Origin: Azolla caroliniana
Taxonomy: Eukaryota; Polypodiophyta
NCBI GenBank assembly: GCA_043228905.1
Contig: JBHGNT010000010.1
Location: forward strand, 6,758,001 to 6,822,000
Length of the DNA stretch: 64,000 bases
Direction: 5' to 3'
Below the pieces are notes generated by a model that did no database searches, had not been told where the DNA came from, and was given only the letters and a program-made list of their open reading frames with translations. Made by a program: the position numbers and the translations under genes. Position 1 is the stretch's first letter, and every line of letters begins with the position of its first letter. Shown in pieces: positions 12,701 to 24,793 of the stretch.

Positions 12701-13355
12701 AGTAGGGGCGATAGAAACTAGCAAAAAACAAGCTAATGATGACATTCTTCATGTTAGTGTCATTTACCTACAACTTCTAAGTCACTAATCCGAGAGATAC
12801 CAATGAAGCGGGGGTGATCTAGACACACGAGGGGGATTTGACAAGGCTGTGGCTCTATCAATGGTGACGAGTGCGGACTGATGTGTCAGATGGTGCATGA
12901 GCCTCTCTGGTGTGGCTTGTCGGTATGGGACTCGAGGCCCGTCGTGTTACAATAGGCATATGAGACAACATTGAAGATGACATGGCAGACGAGGGACTCG
13001 AGGTAGGGAGACGTGCAGTATCATAGAAGACAGATTGTGATAGCCCTTGACCTCAATATGGGACTCGAGATCGATCGTGTTACAATAGGCATATATGAGA
13101 CAACACTGAAGATGACCTTGCAGACGAGGGACTCGAGCTAGAGGCATACACTATCATAGAAAGACAAACTCTTTGATAACACCAGTACCTCATGTATGTG
13201 CACAATCTTCTCACTCTTCGGAATTCGTTGAAAGTTGGAGGGTATTTTTTGTAATTTGTAATTTCTTTTTTATTTCCTGTGATGCCCCTAGCTTAAACTC
13301 AGCATGTGATGATGAAGAAGAGGAAGATCAGTGGTAAGCTCAGAGGACTGAATCC
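9716..13355. other. Non-coding interval
   Basis: No supported gene. The short frames (60-90 codons) at 11582-12415 lack recognisable domains. A small hairpin (GGGAGG...CCTCCC) lies near 9742-9763. A short repeated phrase (tatgcaacacctatatgtagttaaaag, with variation) lies near 11295-11360. Confidence 0.5.
12925..13172. repeat. 133-bp imperfect tandem duplication
   Basis: The phrase atgggactcgag...cgtgttacaataggcat at 12925 recurs at 13058. Each copy ends with gacgagggactcgag and tatcatagaa. The copies have diverged by small changes, so this is an old duplication just upstream of the PPR gene. Confidence 0.85.
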
Positions 13356-15279
13356 ATGGCTGCCAGAGATACAGCCCTCCTGTGGAACGAGTTCTTCAGA
13401 GATCCTTCCCTCTTTTGGGACAATCGGCATGACAAGGTAATCACCATGGCTGCTTCACCCTTGATGTTTTTCCATAACTTTTCTTCTCCTTTTCTTTTTT
13501 TTCTGTTTCTCTCTCAGAAGCCCTAAACGACGACGGCTCAATTGTGTTTGAAACCCATCACAGAGGAGCTCAAAGTCACCAGATTTCAGGCATAAAAAGA
13601 CAAGGAAAGTGTTATGGGTAGATAATTGGTTCAACCCGCCTTTTGTTAAGGTTAAGCTAAAAGAGCTGAACTTGCCCACAATTCCGTTTTATGATAGAAT
13701 TGATCTTTTGAACCTTATAAAGGTATATGAGAAGGAGAAAAACTTGTTTAAGATCAGATGCATACATGATGATGTGATAGAGAGAGACTTGATAAGTAAA
13801 GATGTGTATGTTGCCACTGCCCTTCTAGGTGCTTATGCCAAATGTGGTAATATTGAGACAGCAAAAAATATATTCAACCAAATTCCGGTACGGAATGTTG
13901 TGGCTTGGACAGCCCTTATTTCTGGATATGTCGAACATGGACTCGGCCATGATGCCTTAAAATGCTTCAGAAAAATGCAAAATGAAGGGATCCACCCAAA
14001 TATTGTGACTTATGTTTGTGCTTTGAAAGCATGTGGCATCGTCAGATGTCTCGAGGTTGGAGAAGTTATCGAAGCTGAGGTTAGAAAGCAAGAAATATTG
14101 CAAAAGGATGTCATGCTTGGGACGGCATTGGTTGACATGTTTTCAAAATGTGGTTCAATGAAAAAAGCACAAGAAGTATTCGATGAGTTACCGATTCGGA
14201 ATATAGTGTCTTGGACAGCCCTCATTGCTGGATATGCCGAGCAAGGTCTTATCAATGAAACCTTGAAATGCTTCAATCAAATGCAAAATGAAGGAATTTC
14301 TCCAAATGTTGTGACTTACACTTGTCTTTTGAAAGCTTATGGCACAGCCGGATCGAGAGAGATTGTTCAAGACATTGAAGCCAAGGTCAGAAAGCAAGGA
14401 TTATTACAAAAAGACCTAGTGCTTGGAAATGCTTTGATAATCATGTATGCTAAATGTGGTGCATTGGATGAAGCGCAAAATGTATTTGAGCAACTGCCAA
14501 TGCAAGATGTTGTGTCATGGACATCCTTGATTTATGGATATGCTGAACATGGTTTCAGTGAGGAAGCACTAGAGTACTTCAGATGGATGCAGGACAAGGG
14601 AATTCGTCCTAGTATAGTAACTTATATTTGCATTTTGAAAGCTTGTGGAAACTTAGGGTCTCTCGAGATTGGAGAAGGCATCAATATTGAAGTTAGAAAG
14701 CAAGGACTATTGGAGAAAGACATAATGCTTAGCACGACGTTGATCGGAATGTATGCCAAGTGTGGTGCATTGAAGAAAGCACAAGAAGTATTTGAAGAGC
14801 TTCCGGTGCATAATGTCGTGTCGTGGACTTCCTTGATGGCTGGATATGCCCAGCTGGGTCAAACTAACGATGTTTTTGAGCTCTATAGACAAATGAGGAA
14901 CGAAAACATAGTCCCAAATTCAGTTACCTTTACTGTCTTGCTTTCTGCGTTTAGTCATGGAGGTCTGCTGGAAGAGGGTAAAATGTTGCTTGATGAAATG
15001 TGCTTCATTTACTATCTCACTCCAGAGTTAGAACACTATGCATGTATGATGGATTTATTCGGGCGAGCCGGATGTTTTAATGAGGCTGAAATGTTGCTCG
15101 AAAAGGTGTCATCTGAAGATCGTCTCCCGCTCTTCCTCGCTATATTGGGTGCTTGTCGTAAGTGGAACAATGTGAAGCTTGGTAGGTGGGCATTTGAGCA
15201 ATCAGTACTGTTGGATGAGAACTGTGGTGATGCGTATGTTTGCATGGAAAATATATATGCAAGTCAGAGTCAAGATTGA
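13356..15279 (+). CDS. PLS-class PPR protein with N-terminal PDF-type motif
   Basis: Two exons, 13356-13436 and 13564-15279, give about 598 residues. The junction (AAG|gtaatc ... cacag|AGG) keeps the frame; the alternative acceptors near 13517 and 13588 run straight into stops. Exon 1 plus the start of exon 2 read LWNEFFRDPSLFWDNR...SPDFRHKKTRKVLWVDNW, close to the PDF motif of OSB organellar nucleic-acid-binding proteins. From about residue 90 follow P, L and S pentatricopeptide motifs in triplets (NVVAWTALISGYVEHG, IHPNIVTYVCALKACG, VMLGTALVDMFSKCG and their repeats, about four rounds). The C-terminus (LFLAILGACRKWNNVKLGRWAFEQS...) is a short E-like motif, with no DYW deaminase domain. Such proteins bind organellar RNA one base per repeat, often as editing factors. 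No clear transit peptide is visible, so exon 1 may not be the true first exon. The protein stops soon after the E-like motif (IYASQSQD), shorter than I expect for the family. Confidence 0.82.
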
Positions 15280-16332
15280 CATAAAATTTTGAAATAATAC
15301 TGGTTTGATAGGCAAAAGAACATTGTTGGTTGGTCCAATATCAATGGGCATATATCCATGGGTTTGTTATGGCCAATAAGAGTGATCCAAGATTAATTAT
15401 GTGCTTTTCAACAAAAACAACTGAAGATTATGCTATTGGGCCTTGAATTACGATGGCTATGTGCACCAGACGTGGCTCTCCATGGGTCTTCCTTAATGGA
15501 ATTGGATTCTTCAATGCATGGAGATATACACTATGAAAGCTAGAAAGTTGCTGTAAATTATTATGAAGAGAGCTATCACTTATCAGCTAACTGTTGGGGT
15601 ATACCTTCTCATGCGATAAGTTTCAAGAGGACCAACTGCACTTAGTTATATCTCTACAGCTGTAAACTCAACTTCAAATATGTTGAGACCTTGAGTGGTG
15701 GATCCTCCCCACTTGTGAATAACTTCCAATGTCTGCACACAAGCATGTAACACAATCATCACTGCCTTTAGTGAACCTGACATGAAGATCACCGGGTGGA
15801 CCTGGAGTTGTGAAGAGTGAACAAGTTAGAGATCATGTAAATGGCATCGGACTTGGAGGAGATGATAGAGGTGTAAGACGGACTAAAGCGATTAATACAT
15901 CTGTTTGTTACGCAAACAGATTCAGATTCTGCATCGTGGCTACTATGAGTATATGCTACAAGAAACTTCAAGATATTATAGCTATTTGCTGATTGGATGA
16001 GTTATCTAGGCAAGAAATGTTTGTGAAAGATAACAGTTTAATGTGTATGGCAACAATGAGAAGTTGGGTCTATTAATCAATGCACCCTTAGTCACGAATG
16101 TCGTGCAAAACTAACAATAGCATGCCATCCATATTTGAAGATTCAATGGCTGAAAAAATCACACATCATAGACTCTAATAACCTTAATTCATCTTTCATC
16201 CTTATGAAGATGATTTGACTCCATTTCTACCCTTAATAATGAGATAAGGAACCTTTACATAGCACTCCATGGACTCAAAATGAATTCCAGACTTAAGAAT
16301 ATATGATACTCATTGCTGCTGTGTAGCAATCA
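15280..16332. other. 3' flank of the PPR gene, nothing recognised
   Basis: AT-rich sequence with many short interrupted frames. It may contain the 3' untranslated region of the PPR gene. No domain, RNA gene or repeat family was recognised. Confidence 0.5.
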
Positions 16333-17512
16333 TCATCAGGTTCTAACTTGTCATTGGCTTTGCTGTTGGAACATCAACAAAGTGAGGGTGATTGAATTGC
16401 TAGGAATATTACTGAAGTTCATAGCAAAGCCCGACTTACATGTGTCACTCTCATCAGGTTCTAACTTGTCATTGGCTTTGCTGTTGGAACATCAACAAAG
16501 TGAGGGTGATTGAATTGCTAGGAATATTACTGAAGTTCATAGCAAAGCCCGACTTACATGTGTCACTCTCATCAGGTTCTAACTTGTCATTGGCTTTGCT
16601 GTTGGAACATCAACAAAGTGAAGGTTATCGAATTGCTAGGAATATTACTGAAGTTCATAGCAAAGCCCGACTTACATGTGTCACTCTCATCAGGTTCTAA
16701 CTTGTCATTGGCTTTGCTGTTGGAACATCAACAAAGTGAGGGTGATTGAATTGCTAGGAATATTACTGAAGTTCATAGCAAAGCCCGACTTACATGTGTC
16801 ACTCTCATCAGGTTCTAACTTGTCATTGGCTTTGCTGTTGGAACATCAACAAAGTGAAGGTTATCGAATTGCTAGGAATATTACTGAAGTTCATAGCAAA
16901 GCCCGACTTACATGTGTCACTCTCATCAGGTTCTAACTTGTCATTGGCTTTGCTGTTGGAACATCAACAAAGTGAAGGTTATCGAATTGCTAGGAATATT
17001 ACTGAAGTTCATAGCAAAGCCCGACTTACATGTGTCACTCTCATCAGGTTCTAACTTGTCATTGGCTTTGCTGTTGGAACATCAACAAAGTGAAGGTTAT
17101 CGAATTGCTAGGAATATTACTGAAGTTCATAGCAAAGCCCGACTTACATGTGTCACTCTCATCAGGTTCTAACTTGTCATTGGCTTTGCTGTTGGAACAT
17201 CAACAAAGTGAGGGTGATTGAATTGCTAGGAATATTACTGAAGTTCATAGCAAAGCCCGACTTACATGTGTCACTCTCATCAGGTTCTAACTTGTCATTG
17301 GCTTTGCTGTTGGAACATCAACAAAGTGAGGGTGATTGAATTGCTAGGAATATTACTGAAGTTCATAGCAAAGCCCGACTTACATGTGTCACTCTCATCA
17401 GGTTCTAACTTGTCATTGGCTTTGCTGTTGGAACATCAACAAAGTGAAGGTTATCGAATTGCTAGGAATATTACTGAAGTTCATAGCAAAGCCCGACTTA
17501 CATGTGTCACTC
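16333..17512. repeat. 118-bp minisatellite, ten tandem copies
   Basis: Units start at 16333, 16451, 16569, 16687, 16805, 16923, 17041, 17159, 17277 and 17395, each beginning tcatcaggttctaacttg. The copies are nearly identical. One site has two states, GAGGGTGATTGAATT (type A) and GAAGGTTATCGAATT (type B). The order of copies is A A B A B B B A A B. The type A state creates an in-frame TGA in one frame and type B removes it, which explains the alternating apparent frame lengths. Because 118 is not a multiple of three and no copy has a gene-like context, I do not call it coding. It lies between the PPR gene and the 3' end of the S1-domain gene. Confidence 0.95.
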
Positions 17513-18578
17513 TCAATTACTCTTTCCAATGCATATACCTCTGCTACATTATATTGAATGATCACCTTGGCCTATGCATATATAGAATAAATTGCTTGAC
17601 ATTTTAAAAGCGGCACATACAAGTTACAACAAAGGTATGTGCATTTCACAGTTTCCCAACATTTTTCTTCCCAAAATTCTGGTTTAATACACCCTCCGTG
17701 GACTTCTTATTCCAAAAGAATTTTTGTTGCGACTCACGAGTCATGATCACCCCATAAGCACTTGTAATAAGCCTCAAGAGATTATCATCTTTGATTGTCC
17801 TCTCCCATCATTGTAACTAGTGCCAAACTTGAATGTTTGTGACAATTTTCTGACACAACTGATGGTGGATCTATGCATATATAAGCAAGTATAAAGATAC
17901 ATAACATAACCCTAAACTTCTAAATGCATCAAAATAACAGCACACAGTAGTATAAAAAAGCTTTTCCCCCTAAAATAAGACTATACCCTTTGTATAACAT
18001 CTTCACTATTCGTCCTCAACAAAATAATTGTGCTCATTCAAAACCACATCCTGATAAATGTAAACCTAGGCTTAGGAACCATATTAATAATTATAAGATG
18101 AATTTCTCATCACACCGTAGTTTTACATACTCCCAACAAAATAAGCAGCAATCGTTAAATATTGCAAACATGATAGATGCAACTTTTTGAGTGTACATAA
18201 AAATGATGCAATATGATTTAAAGAATAAGTGTAGCAATTTGATAATATAGTGCATGACTTCTAAACAAATTTTGCCTCGATTTTTTCTTTTGCCATTACA
18301 CCATATATGATATCTACCACTCTCAATTCTGAATGAATTTATCTTGAAAATACAGTTCGGAGCACAATCACAGCCAGAAATTTGAAGTTCCCAAAAGAAG
18401 AAAGAACATGATGACATTGAATCAATACAGACATTTAAGGCTTTTTCATTTTTCCCGATAAAATTCTCGATCACAAGCTCTCAGAAAATATTTGCAACTA
18501 AAACTAGGGAGGAGAAATATTCTGATATATAAAGATAGGAGATTTGGATCTAGTTTTCTTTGAACTTCTTCATGTTCT
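17513..18578. other. Downstream flank of the S1-domain gene
   Basis: AT-rich intergenic sequence after the minisatellite and beyond the stop codon of the minus-strand S1 gene. It probably contains that gene's 3' untranslated region. No other feature was recognised. Confidence 0.5.
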
Positions 18579-21500
18579 CTATATATGAAGCCACTTGAGG
18601 TTAGCAATATTGAGTTCCTGGAACTCGAGATTTGTTTGAGTTCCTTCCAAGCTAAAAATCTCCCGTTCCTTCTGTGTGAGCCCTTCACAAAAAGCCCTCG
18701 CCGCTTCATCAGCATCTCGGTATACTTGCTGTATATTAAAAACGAAATATTATGTATAAATGTAGTTGGATAAAAACAGAAAATACGAAAACCAAAAAAT
18801 AGCCCATTAATTTTTGGAGCATTTTTACGATAGTAATACTGCCCTCGCTAAGTTTACAAAATTGGCCAGAATGCCAGTATACAGTAGTAGGTTTTGCACT
18901 ACATAGACGTGCAAAGGGCAAAAAGAAAACCAGAAAACAGCCCCCTACCCTCCCCTCCTAAGTCTACAAAATTGGCAAGAAACTATCATAATAGGTTTTG
19001 TACTCTAATTAATTTTAAAAAGTTTGGGATATTCTGTAATTTATGAACATGTAATAGCAATCTCATCATAAAGTTGGAGTACCACAATACCTCAATGCTT
19101 TCAAAAGTTTACCAGAATACTGTTATTTTGTATTAAGTTTTGAACAACATATGGTACGCTGATAGTTTTTAGAAATTCAGGGTATTCCACTGAATTTCTA
19201 AACATTAGCGGTAATCGAGTGTTTTGCCCAAAAAGAAAGGTTTAACACAGTCATGTATAGTACCTCTTTATCACGAAGCATAAGACCCCTTTCTTGTTCT
19301 ATATCCGCGGTGCTACAAGTTCAAACGTAGAAAATGTTAAGAATAATGGAGTTTACAATGTTTCTAAAATGTTGAAAATGATTCGTTTAACTCATTAATC
19401 ATTTTTTGAGATGCAAACACATTGTACTTCTAGGTAATTTACCTGAATGAAACTTGGCCAGGATTTCGGCCTTTGATCAACATGGCTCGAACTTGTTCAC
19501 CTTCTGCAAAAAAGGTCGATACCGAGCTCACATATTCTTTTGATATATTGGAGATGTGTAGAAATCCCCTGGTTGCATTAAAACAAGGTTTTTTCAGGTG
19601 TTATAATTCTTTATCCCAACTTCATAATAGTTTGTTGCCATCAATGTAAAAAGTAAAACCATATAATTGAAAATAGTTCTCGAACCTTATGCGTGTGTTT
19701 TCAATTTCCACTTGTAAGCCATATGGATATATTCTTGTGACAGTGAGATTATGCACTGATCCAAGCAAGAGGTTTTTGCTCATCTGATTTTGATAATTTG
19801 AAAAATGTTAGCATGTGGACACCAATAACAAAGAAGTAATGAAGATAATGCTTTTTCTTGGATCTTGAATGAATAACACTCAGTAACTCAACATATGCAT
19901 GTGTGTCCACACAAGCGCAGTCAGTTATTAATGATACATGAAAGTGTTCTCTACAACGTCTAATGCATTATAACAAACACTCCAGACAAATTGAGAATAT
20001 GAAGATTTCGAAATAAACTGAGCTAAATAGAATTTCGATCTTGATACTTTAGAACCAAATAGATTGAATAAAACAGCACTATACCCAGGGTTTAACTTCA
20101 CTTGTGATACAATTTGAAGCTTGTATATCTGCTTGAGTTACTGCAACGGGAAGCATCTTTCCAACCTACAATGAAATATAAATAGTTTACAGGCAAAACC
20201 AAATTGTATTTTCTGCTTATTACGAATTCAATCAATTGGCATTTAAAATTTTGGGTTCAACATACGTAATCCTTCAATGAAATCGAACTATCTGGTTTCT
20301 GAAGGAGCTCTGATTTCGGAAGAAAAGCTCTCACACCCTGAAAAAAAAAGACCCTAGTTAAGAAAAGACACACATGGATTGCTCTGATACATTAATTGAC
20401 AATACTTGAAAGTGAAACTTTATTACCTCCAGATATCCCAAGAGCCCCCCTTCATTTGATTGTACAATCTCAAGTTGGATTGTTTCACCCGATTGCATCA
20501 GCTGATGAATATAAATAAAAAATCCAGACTAATGAGATGCAGAAAATATCATAGCACCAACCAATATTGAATTAACGCGTAATGATTCCCAACCTTATAA
20601 AGAGCATTTATCACAACCAAAAATTTAAGATCCCTATTTTCATACATGTATCAACAAATACTGAAGGATGTAAAACAATTACAACATGAATTTAGCCTTT
20701 GAATAAAATGTTTAGAATCTTAAAAAATAGACACAATAATCTCCTCAGAATAAAACAAGATCACAAACCTGGGCGATACGATTCCAGGAGAGTCTCCGTG
20801 CCGGCAATCTACATGAAAGAATGGCTCGGCCATCGGTCAAAGCTCGGCCTTGTACTTCAGCAAGGACAACTGTACCTATTTCCACACCTTCAGTATAAGA
20901 ACCATCGTTTACAGATTTATCTTCCATTAATAGAACTCTTCCTTCAGGGGCAACAAACCCTTCATTTGGGTTCCTGTCGCTCGTGGGTAGTTTAAAGAAA
21001 GTATTTTCTATAATCTGTGGAAATGGTTGGAACTCTCTGAAAGGCATCACAGCCGGGAACTGTGCTCCGATTTCTAACTCCAATTCATCATCATTAGAAG
21101 AAATCACAGCCCCAAGAACAATATCCCTCTCTTCTGGTTCATAGAACTCAGACTTTACATCAGAATTTTCTGACGCATTAACATTAGAAATAGTTGGCTT
21201 TGAAGAGTCAACCGATGATGGGTATGGTCCCCCAGCATAAGGTCTCATTTGAGAAGGCGAAGGTTGGCCACCTGTGGGAAATGGATCCCTATAACCAGGA
21301 GTTGTTTCGAAAGGTTTTGATTGAGTAAACAATGGTGTTCTGTTCTCATTACTTGTTTCGGGAGTTTTTGATTGAGGAAACAATGGTTCTCTGTTCTCGC
21401 TATTCACTTCAAGCGGTTTTGATTGAGGAAACAAGGGCGTACTGTTACTATCTCTCGATGGCTGACCCTGGGATAATCCTTCTGTTGTTAGATCACTAGG

Positions 21501-23393
21501 CCGAGTTTGAGGAACAAGTGGTGTCGTATTCTGGACATCCGTTCGCACCTGGCCACCACCCATGGGCTGTGTTTGTCCTGAACCACTTTGAGAAAACAAT
21601 GGTGTATAGGGTTTTCTCTCTTCTCCAGGTGGTGGCTGAGGAGCTGATGGCGGGCCATTTTGAGGAAAAAGGGGCGTGTAAGGCTTCTTTTCTTCGAAAG
21701 GTGGTGGTGGAGGAGGAGTGCCATTTCTAGGAAAAGGGGGAGGAGGAGAAGAATAGGACCTCTGTTCCCCAATCGGAGGCGGAGGATTGGTCATAGAGCC
21801 TTGAGAAAACGATCCTCGTTGAGGAGGGGGGGCATTATTCTGACCCTGAGAGAACTGGGGATTGTATTGCTGCCCTGGAGGAGGTGGCATCGGTGTTGGT
21901 TGTTGTCGGGGCGGTGGAGAAGTGTTCTGAGGAAACAGGGGTGTGTATTGCTGTCCTTGAGAAGGCGGTGACAACGGTGGTGGTGGTGGTGCTTGTCGGG
22001 GAGGTGGGGGAGAATTACCTTGAGAAAACTGGGGTGTGTACTGCTGCCCTTGAGGAGAGGAAGGTGGTGGTGGTTGTCGGGGAGGTGGCGGAGAACTGTT
22101 TTGAGAGAACGGGGGAGTGTACTGCTGCCCTTGAGGTGGTGGTGGACGAGGCGGCGATTGTTGTTGGGGTGGTGGTGGCGGCGGAGTATTGCTCTGTGAA
22201 AAAGGGGGATTATATGGCTGCTGCCCTTGAGGAGGGGGTGGGGGAGGAGGAGGAGGTGCCCTGTTCTGGTATTGAGTTTGTGAAGGCAGAGGAGGTGCCC
22301 TGTTCTGGTATTGTGTCGGTGGTGGTGGTGGTGGTGCCCTGTTTTGATACTGAGGAGGAGGTGGTGGCGTGTCTTTCGAAAATTCAATTGTATAAGGCTT
22401 CCTGTCTTGCACGGGAGGAGGAGGAGGCGATGATGATGATGATGGCGGCGATGCCCTGTTCTGAGAGAACAGGGGAGTATATGGATAAGGTTTCTTCTCA
22501 TTCAGAGAAGGAATGGGCGGAGTACCCTCGGGTGGGCTCGTGGGGAAGCCACCTTCTGGCATGGGAACTTCCTCTTGTTTCAAATCAGCCCTCTTCTGGT
22601 TCAAAGAATCGAGGAACATAAGGAAACTGCTGGTGGGCTTCTCTTGCTTCGGGATATAATCCTCACCGATGATTTCCCCATAGTAATCTTCGAAGGGACC
22701 ACCGAAGGGGATACTGGGGGGGGAGGGGGGTTCAAAATCATCCATGGTTTCAGTGGCATAGATGACATAGTGGAAATCCTCGATCGGGATTTGAGGGATA
22801 GGTTTTCTCGGTTCAAAGAAGGAGAAAGGGGGTGGTTTGGGGGGTGTGTTGGAGGTCTCTTTCGAGGAGGGAGGTATTGTGGCGGCGCCTGACAGAGAAC
22901 TAGGAGGCGGGCGGGGTGTAGTAGCAGCCATATTAGGGGGAGGGGGAGAAGGAGGATAGGAACCAGGACTTACCTCTGTTGATGCTACCATAGCCGTATT
23001 CAGGCGGTTCAGCCGCCCCGCCTGTGGGTGTATCTGATGATCATGGCTCCTCTTCATAGAAGGAGGGCAGCCGTAAAAGGAAGAGCCGAGCGAGAATGCG
23101 CCGCAATTCGACCCGAGAAAGAATGGAGAGCTCGATGCACCACCACCACCACTACCACCGCAGAAACTGGGTTTCTTCAGAACATCCTCCGCTTCGCTCG
23201 AAACCAATGGTTTGGAAGAAGAAGAAGAAGAAGAAGAGAGATGTCTTGCACTCCTTCTCTTGTGGGCATAGCAGCATATCTTGTCTGATGCAGAAGAAGA
23301 AGAAGAAGAAGAAGAAGAAGGGGAAGGAGAAAGTCCATGTTGGTGTGGAGAGGAAGGATAGATGGAGAGGGGTCTGAGCATGAAGGACGCCAT
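18579..23393 (-). CDS. RLSB/PDE338-like chloroplast S1 RNA-binding protein with proline-rich insert
   Basis: Eight exons: 20769-23393, 20427-20501, 20266-20337, 20085-20165, 19686-19783, 19443-19568, 19264-19312 and 18579-18728. All have GT-AG borders and keep phase, giving about 1,091 residues. Start: ATG at 23393 (MASFMLRPLS), followed by a Ser-rich, acid-poor stretch typical of a chloroplast transit peptide. Residues about 300-640 are Pro-rich, with repeated blocks of the kind PPPPP...QGQQYTPxFSQN. From about 755 the S1 region begins (VLGAVISSNDDELELEIGAQ; EIGTVVLAEVQGRAL). It continues through exons 2-7 (GGLLGYLEGVRAFLPKSEL; GLQVEIENTRIRGFLHISNI; DIEQERGLMLRDKE) and ends NLKWLHI. This order and the ERGLMLRDKEQVYRDADEAA tail match plant RLSB/PDE338 proteins, which bind plastid mRNA such as rbcL. 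The proline-rich part is not something I know from that family. Confidence 0.88.
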
Positions 23394-23421
23394 ATCCACA
23401 CCTCCACAAAACCCCGGAGGG

Positions 23422-23454
<33 letters not shown>

Positions 23455-23566
23455 AGAGGAAGAGGAAGAGGAGTGGATGAGGCCTCCTCTTACTTATGTT
23501 TGAGACTCTGAAGCAAAAAAAACACTTAAAAAGACTTCACTCTTTTCTTGTTAAACATATATATAC
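23394..23566 (-). promoter_or_regulatory. 5' leader and possible TATA box of the S1 gene
   Basis: Between 23403 and 23480 the plus strand is almost pure GAA/GGA, so the transcript leader would be CTT/TCC-rich. Such pyrimidine-rich leaders are common in plant chloroplast-protein genes. The minus strand has TATATATATG near 23556-23566, about 165 bp before the ATG. The transcription start is not determined. Confidence 0.4.
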
Positions 23567-23700
23567 ATACAATACATACATACATATCTCTTTTTAACAT
23601 TTTTGTACATAAAAAACCTAAGATCACTCTTCCAACAACAACAAAAAGAACTCACAAGCCAAGCAAAAGAAAATATCTTCTCATTTCTCTCTTTTTTGTG

Positions 23701-23725
23701 TCCGTCCGTCCGTCCGTCCGTCCGT
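23701..23725. repeat. (TCCG)n microsatellite
   Basis: Six perfect TCCG units, immediately before the left border of the 23.7-kb dispersed repeat. Confidence 0.9.
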
Positions 23726-24008
23726 GCACTGCAGCCGCCCACCCGAAGCTGGCCGCATACTCCCCCCTTCCCCTGCATGTATTGCCCCCTCACTCATTGA
23801 TTGTAGAACAAAGTTATAGTTCTATTGCGAGCTGCCTACACGAGTATCAAGCAGAAAACTCGAGTCAGAATCATTACTCTTAAAGAAAAGCACCACAACG
23901 AGCCTCCATCACACCAAAGATCCAATTCGTTTTAACTTACAACGACCCAAACTGGCTTTAAAAGGCATGGAAGCTACTACTTCTCGAAGTCACCAAAACC
24001 GCGATAGA

Positions 24009-24793
24009 ATTCTCAAAACGAAATGTTTTGACATACCAAGTGTGGTGATCCCAAAGGATACCTAACCTCTCGTCAAAAGGATCTCTTCAAATGTGATCGA
24101 GAAGGAAGTGTTCGAGTGAAAATCATGTTTGAATAAAGAGACGTAAATAATCTACATATTGTTTCGAGCTTGATAATCAAACCATCATTTCTATGGTAGG
24201 AGCCCCATTCTCAAAAGGAAATGGTTGACGTACCAAGTGCGGCGATCCCAAAGGATACCTAACCTCTCGTCAAAAGGATCTCTTCAAATGTGATCGAGAA
24301 GGAAGTGTTCGAGTGAAAATCATGTTTGAATAAAGAGACGTAAATAATCTACATATTGTTTCGAGCTTGATAATCAAACCATCATTTCTATGGTAGGAGC
24401 CCCATTCTCAAAAGGAAATGGTTGACGTACCAAGTGCGGCGATCCCAAAGGATACCTAACCTCTCGTCAAAAGGATCTCTTCAAATGTGATCGAGAAGGA
24501 AGTGTTCGAGTGAAAATCATGTTTGAATAAAGAGACGTAAATAATCTACATATTGTTTCGAGCTTGATAATCAAACCATCATTTCTATGGTAGGAGCCCC
24601 ATTCTCAAAAGGAAATGGTTGACGTACCAAGTGCGGCGATCCCAAAGGATACCTAACCTCTCGTCAAAAGGATCTCTTCAAATGTGATCGAGAAGGAAGT
24701 GTTCGAGTGAAAATCATGTTAGCATAAAGAGAAGTAAATAATCTACATATAGTTTCGAGCTTGATAATTAAACCGTCATTTCTATGGTAGGAG
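24009..24793. repeat. 197-bp tandem array, four copies
   Basis: Units start near 24009, 24207, 24404 and 24601, each beginning attctcaaaa and containing gatcccaaaggatacctaac and ggaagtgttcgagtgaaaatc. The first unit has one extra base and the fourth is the most diverged. The homologous site at 45171-45360 has a single unit, so the array arose by local expansion in this copy. Confidence 0.93.

Noticed and set aside
16333-17512. CRISPR-like regular repeats
   Set aside because: The whole 118-bp unit is repeated without unique spacers, in a plant genome; it is a minisatellite.
16313-17607. Series of 63-113-codon frames with nearly the same protein
   Set aside because: They are the 118-bp minisatellite read in shifting frames. 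The unit is not a multiple of three, start codons are inside the unit, and there is no gene context.
21488-22892. Long frames opposite and alongside the S1 gene's first exon
   Set aside because: Low-complexity shadows (His-, Arg- or Val-rich) of the proline-rich repeat in other frames.
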